DNA of 64,000 nucleotides from CAYLQA01 sp964385695 (GCA_964385695.1 CAYLQA010000002.1:87310-151309); one strand, 5' to 3'; counted from the stretch's first letter, positions 42,410 through 51,402 are shown. The notes: generated by a model from the sequence alone, not told the origin. A program made the numbers and translations.

Positions 42410-42588
42410 ACCCCAGGCGGTCGGAGCGGATGATAACAGTGTGTGAATAACCCGCACATACCGTTGATTCTTCCCTGCCCACGTAAATCGGCATACAACC
42501 CCGCCTCCTGTATGCAAACCCGAGAGCTCTGTGGGATATGTCCAGCTTCCGGCCGCCGCCCTTTTTTTAAGACACAGAAAAGCACAAA

Positions 42589-42620
42589 GGCAAAAGGTTA
42601 ATCCTTTTGCCTTTTTTTTT
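42589..42620 (+). terminator. Intrinsic terminator, overlapping the 3' end of the opposite methyltransferase gene
   Basis: GGCAAAAGG/CCTTTTGCC perfect 9-base stem with a TTAAT loop, followed by nine T on the plus strand. The stem covers the stop codon and the last codons of the minus-strand gene. Confidence 0.85.
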
Positions 42621-43383
42621 CCTCCCAGCTCCCGGCTTGATGCCGAAGCAATTGGCGGCAGAATCCGCGGACAAGCTGTGTCTCTTTTGATTTCAGGCCG
42701 ATACGCCCTAAAAAATGGCGGATACTGTTCATCCAGTAGCCGCTGTCTTTCCCTTGGAAAAAGCCGATCTCCTGCAGCATCTCTTCCACATGATCGTACA
42801 TGGCCTCAAGCTCAATGCCTTGCGCCTGCCTGGGCACAAAGTTACCAAAGCCGTCATGCACCGCATCGAGGACAGCATAATGCAATTCATGGCAGAGGAT
42901 GGCCACGGATTGGGCCAGGTTAAGTGAAGAAAAATCCGCTGTGGGGATGGTGGTGATCTGGTTGCAGAGTTTCAAGTCCTCATTGACAAGGCCCCGGTCC
43001 TCCGGGCCGAAAACAAAGGCAACCTTGTTATTTTTAAGTCTCGGCAGCAGGTCATCCATCACCTGCCTCGGGCTTCGGATCGCAGAACGTTTTTTGCCCT
43101 GCCTGGCCGAGGTGCCAAGCACCCAGCCAAAAGGGGCAAGCGCTTCGGCCAGGGAATCATAACGCTCAATCCCATCTATGAGGTGGGCCGCATTATGGGT
43201 GGCCATTCTGCGCATTCTTTCATCGTCCGGCATCTCTTGAGAGACCAAAAGGATCTTGGCCACTCCCATATTCATGGCCGCCCGGGCAGCCGCCCCGACA
43301 TTTTCAGGATACTTGGGAGCAACCAGAACTATGGCCACATTTTTCAGGAGCTTTTGGATGGCCTGCTGGGCAGTGCTTGCCAC
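42598..43383 (-). CDS. TrmJ-like tRNA/rRNA 2'-O-methyltransferase (SpoU family)
   Basis: 261 residues. SPOUT-fold motifs: APKYPENVGAAARAAMNMG, VFGPEDRGLVNEDL and SSLNLAQSVAILCHEL, then a C-terminal helical domain with YWMNSIRHFLGRIGL as in TrmJ. TrmJ methylates ribose 32 in tRNA; other members act on rRNA, so the exact target is inferred. Start is GTG 43383 sharing its G with the rnr stop codon (TAGTG), so the two are translationally coupled. Confidence 0.88.
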   Translation of the reverse strand: MASTAQQAIQKLLKNVAIVLVAPKYPENVGAAARAAMNMGVAKILLVSQEMPDDERMRRMATHNAAHLIDGIERYDSLAEALAPFGWVLGTSARQGKKRSAIRSPRQVMDDLLPRLKNNKVAFVFGPEDRGLVNEDLKLCNQITTIPTADFSSLNLAQSVAILCHELHYAVLDAVHDGFGNFVPRQAQGIELEAMYDHVEEMLQEIGFFQGKDSGYWMNSIRHFLGRIGLKSKETQLVRGFCRQLLRHQAGSWEEKKRQKD

Positions 43384-45650
43384 TACTCGGCCCCGCTCTC
43401 TTCTTGCCGCTCGGGCGTATTGACAACGCTGAAATTGACCCGCCGCCTGGAAATCTCAACACTGTCCAGGCGAACCGTCAGCATATCACCGAGCTGAAAA
43501 GTTATTCCGGTACCACGGCCAATGAGCTGATGCTGTTTTTCATGAAACTCATAGTAATCATTGCTCAGGGCGGTGATGGGCACGGCCCCGCTGACAAAGG
43601 ATTCAACCAGCTCGACAAAGAGACCGAAGGAGGTCACGCCGGAAACGATTGCGGCAAAGCTCTCGCCCACCTTGTCCGCCATAAAACGAACCTGAAGCCG
43701 TTCAACCATCTCCCGCTCCGCATCAACCGCCACCCGCTCTCTTTTAGATAAAAAGAGTCCGGCCTCACCCGTGCTCACATTGGCAGGGGCCTGCTCTTCC
43801 TTATTGGCCTTGCCCGTCAGCATCGCGGCCAGAGCCCGATGCACCATAAGGTCCGGGTAGCGGCGAATGGGGGAGGTGAAATGAGTATAAAAAGGAGCGG
43901 CCAGGCCAAAATGGCCCACATTTTCCGGCGCATAACGGGCCTGCTGCATGGTGCGCAGCAGAAGATTGCTGACGATATACTCCTTGGGGGTCCCGGCGGT
44001 CAAGGCCAGAACCTTGCCGAACCAGTGCGGCGATCCCTCACCGGCAGGAATCTCCAGCCCCATGCTGCTGCCGAACTCGGCAAACTCCTCCACCTTGAGC
44101 TGGTCCGGTTTTTCATGGACCCGAAAGAGCGAATCAAGTCGCTGTTCGGAAAAGGTCTCGGCCACCGCCTCATTGGCGGCCAGCATGAACTCCTCGATCA
44201 GCTTATGGGCCTGGTTGCGTTCGGAACGGACAATATCATCAACCGTCTCATCCTTGCCCAGGATCACCCACGGCTCAGGAATTTCAAAACCGATGCTGCC
44301 GCGCTGCATGCGTTGCTTTTCCAGCAGAAGAGCCAAATCGCCCATCAGGCCCAAATTGTCCACGATATCGCTGTACTCGGCAGAGGTTTCCGGATCACGA
44401 TCCACCAGAATATTTTTCACGATGGTATAGGTCAGACGATGGTGGCTTCTGATCAGAGTCTTCATAAAGCGCTTGCTCAGCCGTTTTCCCTCGGAATCAA
44501 ACTCCATGACCGCGGTAAAGGTATAGCGATCCTCATTGGGCACCAGGCTGCACAGGTTGTTGGAGAGACGCTCCGGCAACATGGGCAGTACCCGGGAGGG
44601 AAAATAGACGCTAGTCCCGCGCTTATACGCCTCGCGGTCGAGCGGGGTGTTCGGTTTTACATAATGGCTGACATCGGCGATGGAGACATAGAGGCGAAAG
44701 CCGTTTTTTATTTTCTCAATGGCCACGGCATCATCAAAATCACGGGCGGTCTCGCCGTCAATGGTCACATGCAGAACCTGCCTGAGGTCGGTGCGCTCCT
44801 TGTAGAGCACCACCCGGTCGTCAAAGTTCTTTACCTGCTCCTCCACCTTGGAAGAAAAGGTATGGGGCAGGTCGAATTTTCTGACCACCATCTCGTTTTG
44901 CACGGCAATACTATTGGGATCGCCCAGCACTTCAAGAATCTTGCCCTCCACATTCTGCTGACCTTCGCGATAGGAAATAATTTCGGCCCAGACCGCCTCA
45001 CCGTCTTTGGCACCGAGAGCCTGCTCTTTTTTTATCACCAGCTGAAACGGAAAACGCTCATCCTCGGGCATTACCAGGCCGGGCCCACGGCCCCCGGCAA
45101 CATGGATGCCGATAAGGCGGGTCACCCCGCGTTTGGCAATCTTGACAATACGCCCCTCGTGGCGATCATCCTTTTTCCCGACAATGCGCACCAGAACCAA
45201 ATCCCCGTGGGTGGCCGTGGCCAACATGCCGGGCGGAATGAAGATATCCTTTTTGATTCGAGGATTCTTGACCTGATCCACGGCAACAAAGGCAAAGCCC
45301 TTGGGATGGACGGAAAGCTTGCCCTCAAGAAAATCACTTGGCGAGTAGAGGGAAAAGACACCATCAACCTCACGGATAATCTTACGATGGTACATCTCCT
45401 GGAGCAGGAACTGCAGCTCTTTGCGGAATTTACGCGGCAAGTCGAGCACCCGTTGCAATTCCTTGCCGGCCAAGCCCTCCTCGTGCTCGTAAAGGGCGAG
45501 CAGGATATCCTGTTCGATCCTACTGGCCACACCCTCAACCCGCCCCTGTTTGCCGGATCGTGAGCGGCTGCTGCGCTGCGCGGTATTTTTTCTTTTATTA
45601 TTCAAAGAGCGAGGCGAATGCCTCTTGCGTGAAAATCGTCGACGAGCCAA
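43383..45650 (-). CDS. rnr: Ribonuclease R
   Basis: 755 residues from TTG 45650, chosen because AGGAG lies eight bases upstream; the frame is open to 45713 without a better start. Very basic N-terminus (RRRFSRKRH...), HTH-like region (about 45-115), two cold-shock OB folds, the RNB catalytic domain with TARDFDDAVAI (the metal-binding aspartates) and a C-terminal S1 domain (VGESFAAIVSGVTSFGLFVE). Processive 3'-to-5' exoribonuclease that degrades structured RNA. Confidence 0.94.
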   Translation of the reverse strand: MARRRFSRKRHSPRSLNNKRKNTAQRSSRSRSGKQGRVEGVASRIEQDILLALYEHEEGLAGKELQRVLDLPRKFRKELQFLLQEMYHRKIIREVDGVFSLYSPSDFLEGKLSVHPKGFAFVAVDQVKNPRIKKDIFIPPGMLATATHGDLVLVRIVGKKDDRHEGRIVKIAKRGVTRLIGIHVAGGRGPGLVMPEDERFPFQLVIKKEQALGAKDGEAVWAEIISYREGQQNVEGKILEVLGDPNSIAVQNEMVVRKFDLPHTFSSKVEEQVKNFDDRVVLYKERTDLRQVLHVTIDGETARDFDDAVAIEKIKNGFRLYVSIADVSHYVKPNTPLDREAYKRGTSVYFPSRVLPMLPERLSNNLCSLVPNEDRYTFTAVMEFDSEGKRLSKRFMKTLIRSHHRLTYTIVKNILVDRDPETSAEYSDIVDNLGLMGDLALLLEKQRMQRGSIGFEIPEPWVILGKDETVDDIVRSERNQAHKLIEEFMLAANEAVAETFSEQRLDSLFRVHEKPDQLKVEEFAEFGSSMGLEIPAGEGSPHWFGKVLALTAGTPKEYIVSNLLLRTMQQARYAPENVGHFGLAAPFYTHFTSPIRRYPDLMVHRALAAMLTGKANKEEQAPANVSTGEAGLFLSKRERVAVDAEREMVERLQVRFMADKVGESFAAIVSGVTSFGLFVELVESFVSGAVPITALSNDYYEFHEKQHQLIGRGTGITFQLGDMLTVRLDSVEISRRRVNFSVVNTPERQEESGAE

Positions 45651-45860
45651 AAATAATTCTCCTTTGCCCTGTATAAAAAACCTTTTGTAAAGAAAGACCT
45701 GCCTTTTCGCCAATTTCCCTTGAAAAAGAGCAGGTTATTGCATAAAAATCAATCAGGACGCATTGGGGAGTGAACACACTACTGAGCAACCCACCAAATT
45801 GTACATGAAATATGGTGGGCAGGCACTCTTTTCCCCACTTGTTCTTGACCGACACCGACC

Positions 45861-47975
45861 ATGGCAGCCAACAAACAATTCAACATAAGCGAATACTGCG
45901 ACAGGATGGAGTCCATCCTGGGCGGGCAAGATGGCGAGGCCAAGGTCTTCTGGCAGGCGCTCTCCTTTGCCGTTGACGCCCATAAGCACCAGCGGCGTAA
46001 ATCCGGCGAGGCCTATGTCAGCCATCCGCTGCAGGTGGCCCAAATCCTGGCCGAAGAGTTGGAGGTGCGTGACCCGGAGGTTCTGGCTGCGGCCGTGCTG
46101 CACGACACGGTTGAAGATGTGGATGAGGTGACCAACTCGGTCATCGGCGAGATGTTCGGCAAGAATATCGAGACCATTGTCGATTCCTGCACCAAAATCA
46201 CCCACTACACCGGCGACAAACAGACCTTTTACAAGCTCGTCCACCGCAAGCTCTTTTCCGGGGCTGCGGCCCAACTCGAGGTCATGCTGATCAAGCTGGC
46301 GGATCGCTTGCACAATATGCGCACCATCGGTGCCATGCCCAAGCACAAAAGGCAGAAGATCGCCGATGAGACCCTGGATATTTACGCCCCCCTGGCCGGG
46401 GTGATGGGGCTTTTTGCCATGAAGCGCGAGTTGTACAATTTGGCCCTCGAACAAAAATTTCCCCGCCAGAGCCAGAAAGTTCTCAGCAGCATCAACAAGC
46501 TACGCACCGACGAAGGGGTGTTGGCCATCAAAGACCATCTTGAAAGAAAGATGGAAGAGAGTTGGATCACCAACGAGATTCGCATCAACCCAAAGGGTTT
46601 ATGGGCCTATTACGACCAGGGGCAAAGGGTGTTGCACAAGTCCCTGGCCAACCCCATGGAATTCGTCATCCTGACCGTGGATGTGCAGACCTGCTACCGG
46701 GTGCTCGGCATTATCAACCAGAGTTTTCCGCCCATTCCGCGTACCATCCGCGACTTTATCGCCAACCCCAAGGCCACTGGCTACCACAGCCTGCATGCCA
46801 GGGCCAACATCAAGGGCCGCAACTATCTGTTTAAAATCCGGACCAAGGAGATGACCGCCGCCTCGCGCACCGGCCTGGTAGGGACCTGGTTTGCGGAAAA
46901 ACGGGTACCAAGCAGTTTTGAGTCCGACCTTCGGGAGATGCTCGACATTCTGGGCACGGACGACGATCTCTCCTATCGGGATATGATCGCCGCCACCGGC
47001 AAAAAGAGTATCTACACCTACACCCCCAAGGGTGACGCCTTTGAGCTGCCCAAACACAGTATTGTTTTAGATTTTGCCTTTAAGGTCCATACCGAGGTGG
47101 GAAAACGCTGCGTCAGTGCCCGGGTGGGACAGCGCCAGGCCAACCTGCAAACCCGGCTCAGGGATGGCGACCAGGTGGAGATTATCCTGCAGCAGAATCC
47201 GGTACGCTTTGAACCGGACATCCAGAAAAAATGCCAGACCCCCAAGGCGCGCTCCGAGCTGTCCAAACTCTTTCGCATGCGGCGGCGGGCTCTCGCCCGT
47301 GACATCGGCGAAAACATCATGAAGCAAGAGCTCAAACGCTACGGCCTGCCCTTTGATATTCTCGAAAAACCGGGCATGGAATCCATCATGATTTACTTCG
47401 GGCTTGCGGATCTCGACGAACTGTTCCTGGCGATTGGCGAAGGAAGGCTGCGCTTAAAAGAGCTGATTTTTGAAATGAAAAGCGGACTCTATGCCGGGCG
47501 CGAGACCCTTGCCCCACCCACCGGCAGCCTCAACCGCATCGAGCTTGCCACCCTGGACCCGGCCTACATTAAATTTTCCCGCTGCTGCAACCCGATTCCT
47601 ACGGAAAAGGGACTCTACGGCCTACTCAGTGAGCGGGGGCTTTCCGTACACCAGAAGGAGTGCGAAACCATCACCTCACTGAAGGTTCAACGGGAGGATG
47701 TGGTGGAACTGCATTGGCGTCTGAAAGAGACCCGGGTCCGCAAACCGCAGGTGCTGGTGATTATAGAGGCGCCGAGCAGGCAACGGGTCATGATGCTTTT
47801 AAGCGTTGCCCCGGAGGAAATGCTGATCACCGATATCGAGCGTCTCTCCCGCCTGCCTTCCAGAACCTCGGCCTGGCAGGTCAAGTTCCAGGTCGACACC
47901 CTCCAGGGGTTGAAAAACATCATCACCCACTTTAAAAAGACCGGCTTTACCTTTGAGTTCGGCATCGAGCACTAG
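45861..47975 (+). CDS. RelA/SpoT homologue: intact hydrolase, apparently degenerate synthetase
   Basis: 704 residues. The HD hydrolase domain (about 20-195) keeps all key residues of Rel from Streptococcus: R45/R46, H55, H81-D82 (VLHDTVEDV), E85-D86 and N152 (LADRLHNMRT). In the synthetase region (about 225-340) only GYHSLHA and KIRTKEM remain recognisable; the usual RxKxxxSIxxKM motif, the Asp of DxxAxR and the Glu of ExQIRT are missing (MEFVILTV and YLFKIRT stand there). A TGS domain (about 375-435, YTYTPKGDAFELP) and C-terminal regulatory regions follow. Likely a (p)ppGpp hydrolase with a regulatory pseudo-synthetase. Confidence 0.85.
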   Translation: MAANKQFNISEYCDRMESILGGQDGEAKVFWQALSFAVDAHKHQRRKSGEAYVSHPLQVAQILAEELEVRDPEVLAAAVLHDTVEDVDEVTNSVIGEMFGKNIETIVDSCTKITHYTGDKQTFYKLVHRKLFSGAAAQLEVMLIKLADRLHNMRTIGAMPKHKRQKIADETLDIYAPLAGVMGLFAMKRELYNLALEQKFPRQSQKVLSSINKLRTDEGVLAIKDHLERKMEESWITNEIRINPKGLWAYYDQGQRVLHKSLANPMEFVILTVDVQTCYRVLGIINQSFPPIPRTIRDFIANPKATGYHSLHARANIKGRNYLFKIRTKEMTAASRTGLVGTWFAEKRVPSSFESDLREMLDILGTDDDLSYRDMIAATGKKSIYTYTPKGDAFELPKHSIVLDFAFKVHTEVGKRCVSARVGQRQANLQTRLRDGDQVEIILQQNPVRFEPDIQKKCQTPKARSELSKLFRMRRRALARDIGENIMKQELKRYGLPFDILEKPGMESIMIYFGLADLDELFLAIGEGRLRLKELIFEMKSGLYAGRETLAPPTGSLNRIELATLDPAYIKFSRCCNPIPTEKGLYGLLSERGLSVHQKECETITSLKVQREDVVELHWRLKETRVRKPQVLVIIEAPSRQRVMMLLSVAPEEMLITDIERLSRLPSRTSAWQVKFQVDTLQGLKNIITHFKKTGFTFEFGIEH

Positions 47976-48018
47976 CCCGCATTTCTCACAAGCAATCTTT
48001 GTGAGAAATGCGGGCTAG
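47972..48018. terminator. Perfect 20-base inverted repeat between convergent genes
   Basis: Arms 47972-47991 and 47999-48018 are perfectly complementary with a seven-base loop; the left arm contains the stop codon of the Rel gene (TAG, 47973-47975) and the right arm ends five bases before the Crp/Fnr stop. Probably a bidirectional terminator, though no T tract is present. Confidence 0.65.
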
Positions 48019-48022
48019 CCTC

Positions 48023-48706
48023 TTATAACCTCCGCTCTCCCATGGCCAGTTCCTCCAGGCTCTCCCAATCTTTCAGCTCAATGGTTGCGCCATTGCTTTC
48101 TATAAATCCCTGTTTGGCAAATTTTGCCAAAATACGGGACAGCGTCTCCGGGATCGTGCCGAGCAGGCTGGCCAACTGGGCCTTGCCGATCTCAAGCTCC
48201 ACCCGATCCCTGTTGCCTTGACGGGCACTGAGGAGCAAAAGATGGGCTGCCAAGCGACCGGGCACCTCTTTAAGGGAGAGATCCTCGATCATTTGCGCGA
48301 ACTGCTTGAGACGCATGGAAAGGGCGGCCATCATATTCATGGCCAGGCTCGGGCTTTGTTTGAGCAGGGAGACAAAGGCATCGCGCGGGAAGAACATACC
48401 TGTGGAAGCTTGCAGGGCCAAGGCATGGGCCGGGAAACTTTTGCCGGTGAAGACCGCCGCCTCGGCAAAGGGCTCGCCCGAGCCGAAGACATGGAGGATC
48501 TGCTCTTTGCCCTCGATGGAAATCTTGTAAATCTTGACCTGGCCCGAAGCCAGGATATAAAAGCCGTTTCCAGGGTCGCCCTCGTTAAAGATGGTCTGTC
48601 CTTTTTTATATTCCTTGAGCGTGACAATCGCGGCCAACTCTTTATATTGCTCCGGGGTCAAGCCGGAAAACAGAGCAATCTGGCTCAAAAAATTTTCAAT
48701 ATCCAT
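48023..48706 (-). CDS. Crp/Fnr-family transcriptional regulator
   Basis: 227 residues. Cyclic-nucleotide-binding fold 15-125 (KKGQTIFNEGDPGNGFYILA, GEPFAEAAVFTGKSFPAHAL) and a Crp-type winged HTH 150-215 (IGKAQLASLLGTIPETLSRI). No cysteine cluster at the N-terminus, so it is not an iron-sulfur FNR; ligand (haem, cyclic nucleotide or none) is unknown. 21 bases after the phosphopantetheinyl transferase gene on the same strand, so probably co-transcribed. Confidence 0.9.
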   Translation of the reverse strand: MDIENFLSQIALFSGLTPEQYKELAAIVTLKEYKKGQTIFNEGDPGNGFYILASGQVKIYKISIEGKEQILHVFGSGEPFAEAAVFTGKSFPAHALALQASTGMFFPRDAFVSLLKQSPSLAMNMMAALSMRLKQFAQMIEDLSLKEVPGRLAAHLLLLSARQGNRDRVELEIGKAQLASLLGTIPETLSRILAKFAKQGFIESNGATIELKDWESLEELAMGERRL

Positions 48707-48726
48707 ACAATCCTCGTTCCGGGCTT

Positions 48727-49500
48727 TTATTTTTCAGTAAGACAGGTTACGGCCAGCATTGCCCCATCAGCGAGTTCCACTGCAGCCGCCTGCACCCTCT
48801 TTACAGCACCTGCCGTGCCTTGGTCCAGCTCAAAATTGACAAGATAGGGATTTTCCGCCTGTCCGGCCCCCGTGATCCCGACAAGCATCATCTCATGAAA
48901 GGCCAAAAGGGGAGAGCGCTGCACCATTTTACGAATCGCCTCCTTGGCGGCCCAGAGCATGGTAAGGCGACTTTTCAAGCCAAGGTCCCCCGCACCGGCA
49001 ACCAGGATATCCTCCTCGCCCGGTGAAGAAAACCGCTCCCGCACCCGGACCACACTCTCATTTAGTGCCTGGACATCCACCCCGCAGGCGGACTCGGCCG
49101 CCATGCCCATTGCCCAGTCCCCACTGTGGGAGATGGAGAGATGCGCAGTAAAGCCGGAGGAAGTGCCCCCAAGAAGCGGACGCCCATCCGGGGCCGGAGT
49201 GATAGCCAGACCCTGCAAAAATGCTTCGTCCCTTCCGCCGCGCAAACGCTGGACGGCAAGCTTGGTTGCAACTCTGCCCCCCAGCCATTCCCGTTGCCGT
49301 TTGGCCCGCGAGTAGGAACTAAACTGTACAAACTCATCCGCCCGCAAGGCAACCTGCGCGACCTTTTCCAGGCCAACCCCATCAAGGGAGGGCAACGCCA
49401 GTCCCACCAGGGCAAAGGGCGGGCACCCAAGGGCCTGTTGCAGACCGGCAAGCACATCCGGGAAGATGACCTCCTCAATCTTTAAGAGCGTCTCAGACAT
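48727..49500 (-). CDS. 4'-phosphopantetheinyl transferase (Sfp type)
   Basis: 257 residues from ATG 49500 (AAGGTG upstream); the frame is open to 49548. Motifs: SYSRAKRQREWLGGRVATK, LSISHSGDWAMG, the metal-binding GVDVQ and WAAKEAIRK. Transfers the phosphopantetheine arm of CoA to carrier proteins. No NRPS or PKS gene is in the window, so its substrate is probably acyl carrier protein or an unlinked pathway. Divergent from cvpA. Confidence 0.85.
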   Translation of the reverse strand: MSETLLKIEEVIFPDVLAGLQQALGCPPFALVGLALPSLDGVGLEKVAQVALRADEFVQFSSYSRAKRQREWLGGRVATKLAVQRLRGGRDEAFLQGLAITPAPDGRPLLGGTSSGFTAHLSISHSGDWAMGMAAESACGVDVQALNESVVRVRERFSSPGEEDILVAGAGDLGLKSRLTMLWAAKEAIRKMVQRSPLLAFHEMMLVGITGAGQAENPYLVNFELDQGTAGAVKRVQAAAVELADGAMLAVTCLTEK

Positions 49501-49625
49501 CAAGCACACCTTTTCGGCCACTGCCTCCAAGGAAAGCAGGCTTTTCAAATTGCTTGATTTTTTGCATCAAACCCGGTTTGTTACTCATGTTTCTTATTAT
49601 CTTTCCTGGAGGATGTTTCTTAATC

Positions 49626-50198
49626 ATGACTGCCCTGGATGCCGGTGTCATCGCCATCATAGCCCTATTTCTGGCCCGGGGAATCTGGGTTGGCCTGATC
49701 AGGCAGCTCGCCTCCATTGCCGCCCTGATCCTCGGCTATATCATAGCCGGGAGATACTACCAGGAATCAAGCTCGCTTCTCAGCTCCTTTATTCCCTCGC
49801 CCCAAATCGGCTTCTTGGTTACATACGGCCTTATTTTTGCCGGGGTCTTTGCCGTTGTCATCGGCCTGGGCTACCTTTTAAAAAAGGTAGTGACCATCTC
49901 CCTTCTTGGCTGGTTTGACCGGATGATGGGCGGGCTCTTCGGCCTGAGCAAGGCCCTTATCATCGTCACCGTCGGCTATATGATCCTGGCCGGTTTTCTG
50001 GCAAACTCAAACCCGCTGCTCACCAAATCATACACCGCACCCTACCTTGCCAAATCAACCGAGTTTATGCTGCAATTTGTCAAGGATAACAAGCTGCACA
50101 CCCATTTTCTCCCCCAAAAACCGGCCATCTCCCTACCGCATCTGACGATACCAGGCAGCAAGCCGGGCAGGGGAGAGGCCCAAAAAATAGCCCAATAG
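49626..50198 (+). CDS. CvpA family membrane protein
   Basis: 190 residues from ATG 49626 (GGAGG at 49609-49613 upstream); in-frame ATGs exist further up. Four predicted helices (about 3-20, 26-42, 58-82, 100-122) with the family start LDAGVIAIIALFLARGIWVG and GWFDRMMGGLFGLSKALII. CvpA is a poorly understood inner-membrane protein linked to stress and colicin V production. Its 3' end overlaps the convergent glycosyltransferase gene by 66 bases. Confidence 0.8.
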   Translation: MTALDAGVIAIIALFLARGIWVGLIRQLASIAALILGYIIAGRYYQESSSLLSSFIPSPQIGFLVTYGLIFAGVFAVVIGLGYLLKKVVTISLLGWFDRMMGGLFGLSKALIIVTVGYMILAGFLANSNPLLTKSYTAPYLAKSTEFMLQFVKDNKLHTHFLPQKPAISLPHLTIPGSKPGRGEAQKIAQ

Positions 50199-50834
50199 TA
50201 TCAATTGATTGAGCAGGGTGGTTTTAAAAACACCGAGCCGCTGCCACCTGCGGGCCGAGGTCTGCACCGCTTGCGCCGCTATTCTGATCCGGCCTTTTTT
50301 CTTGAGCCGCTTGATCAGGTCCAGATCCTCAAGCAACTCCATCTCTTTGTAACCACCCAGCTTTCGAAAAAGCCCGGCAGAAAGGAATAATGCCTGGTCA
50401 CCATAGGGCCGCCCGAGAAAGCGGGCACGGTAATTGGTAAAACACTCAACCAGACGATAGCGCCAGGGTAGGGCATCAATGGCCAACAAAAAGGCGCCCC
50501 CTGCCACTCCCGGCTGGGCAAGTACGGCGGAGATCTCTTCCAGAAAATCCTCAGGCAACAGGGTGTCCCCATGCAGGAACAAGAGGATCTCACCATGTGC
50601 CACCCGCGCTCCGGCATTCATCTGGCTGGCGCGCCCTGGTGTGGCGGAGATAACCTGCGCCCCGAGCGCTTGCGCCTTTTCCACGGTATCATCCGTGCTG
50701 CCGCCATCCACCACAATGATTTCCACTCCCTGTTGGCTTGTAAGACGCGAGAGGGTGGACTCAATGGTTTTCCCCTCATTGAGGGTCGGGATAATCACCG
50801 AGAGTATGCAGGTCTTCCGGTCGGTCGATATCAT
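50133..50834 (-). CDS. TIGR04283-type family 2 glycosyltransferase
   Basis: 233 residues. GT2 start LSVIIPTLNEGKTIESTLSR, IIVVDGGSTDDTVEKA, EILLFLHGDTLLPEDFL and LLEDLDLIKRLKKKG fit the TIGR04283 group. This group is often found beside a TIGR04282 protein, as here, and both have been named arsenosugar-biosynthesis glycosyltransferases from a linked cluster; the substrate in this organism is unknown. Overlaps the upstream partner by 59 bases and cvpA by 66. Confidence 0.85.
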   Translation of the reverse strand: MISTDRKTCILSVIIPTLNEGKTIESTLSRLTSQQGVEIIVVDGGSTDDTVEKAQALGAQVISATPGRASQMNAGARVAHGEILLFLHGDTLLPEDFLEEISAVLAQPGVAGGAFLLAIDALPWRYRLVECFTNYRARFLGRPYGDQALFLSAGLFRKLGGYKEMELLEDLDLIKRLKKKGRIRIAAQAVQTSARRWQRLGVFKTTLLNQLILLGYFLGLSPARLAAWYRQMR

Positions 50835-51402
50835 GCAAGGTTTCCAAAGTTTTTACGGACAGGGACAGCTGTTTTGCCCGTTCAAGGGTAACGGTCATGA
50901 CATTGTCTTTGCCCCAGGGGATGTCTTTAAAAAGATTCGGGCTGTGAGCGGCAAGCCCCAGGAGATAATAACCGCCGTCATGGGTCGGCCCCAGGGTTAA
51001 ATCATGCTCCGCCAAGGCGGCAAAGGCCTGCCCAAGATGATCAACGGTAAGTGTTGGGCAATCTGCGCCAATGACCAGCACCTGCTCCGCTCCCTGGGCA
51101 AATTCGTGGGCAATGCCTTCTTGCAGCCGCGCCCCCAAATCGCCGTCGCACTGGGGTAGATATGCATAGGCTCCGGCCAGCCAATCTTTGAGCTGGATAA
51201 GACTGCCGCCGGCATAACGCACCACAAGCCCGACATTATCCTCTTGCAGGGAGCGAGCCTCATGAAACACCTGCTCGGTCATCTTCTGCTGTAAGGCAGC
51301 GGCCCCCTCGGCACCCAGGGCCGGGATAAGGCGGGTCTTGGCTTTGCCCGGCATAGGATAGCGGGTGAATAGGAGAACGACTTTTTTGGACCGGTTATTC
51401 AT
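50776..51402 (-). CDS. TIGR04282/DUF2064-type glycosyltransferase
   Basis: 208 residues with the nucleotidyl/glycosyl transferase A fold: LLFTRYPMPGKAKTRLIPAL, VLVIGADCPTLTVDHLGQAF and LGPTHDGGYYLLGL are the signatures of DUF2064/TIGR04282. Long overlap with the TIGR04283 gene indicates that they are translated together. Biochemical role unproven. Confidence 0.85.
   Translation of the reverse strand: MNNRSKKVVLLFTRYPMPGKAKTRLIPALGAEGAAALQQKMTEQVFHEARSLQEDNVGLVVRYAGGSLIQLKDWLAGAYAYLPQCDGDLGARLQEGIAHEFAQGAEQVLVIGADCPTLTVDHLGQAFAALAEHDLTLGPTHDGGYYLLGLAAHSPNLFKDIPWGKDNVMTVTLERAKQLSLSVKTLETLHDIDRPEDLHTLGDYPDPQ

Noticed and set aside
43839..45563. Plus-strand frame of 574 codons over rnr
   Set aside because: Length comes from GC-rich codon structure of rnr; composition (His, Gly, Gln-rich) is that of a shadow frame.
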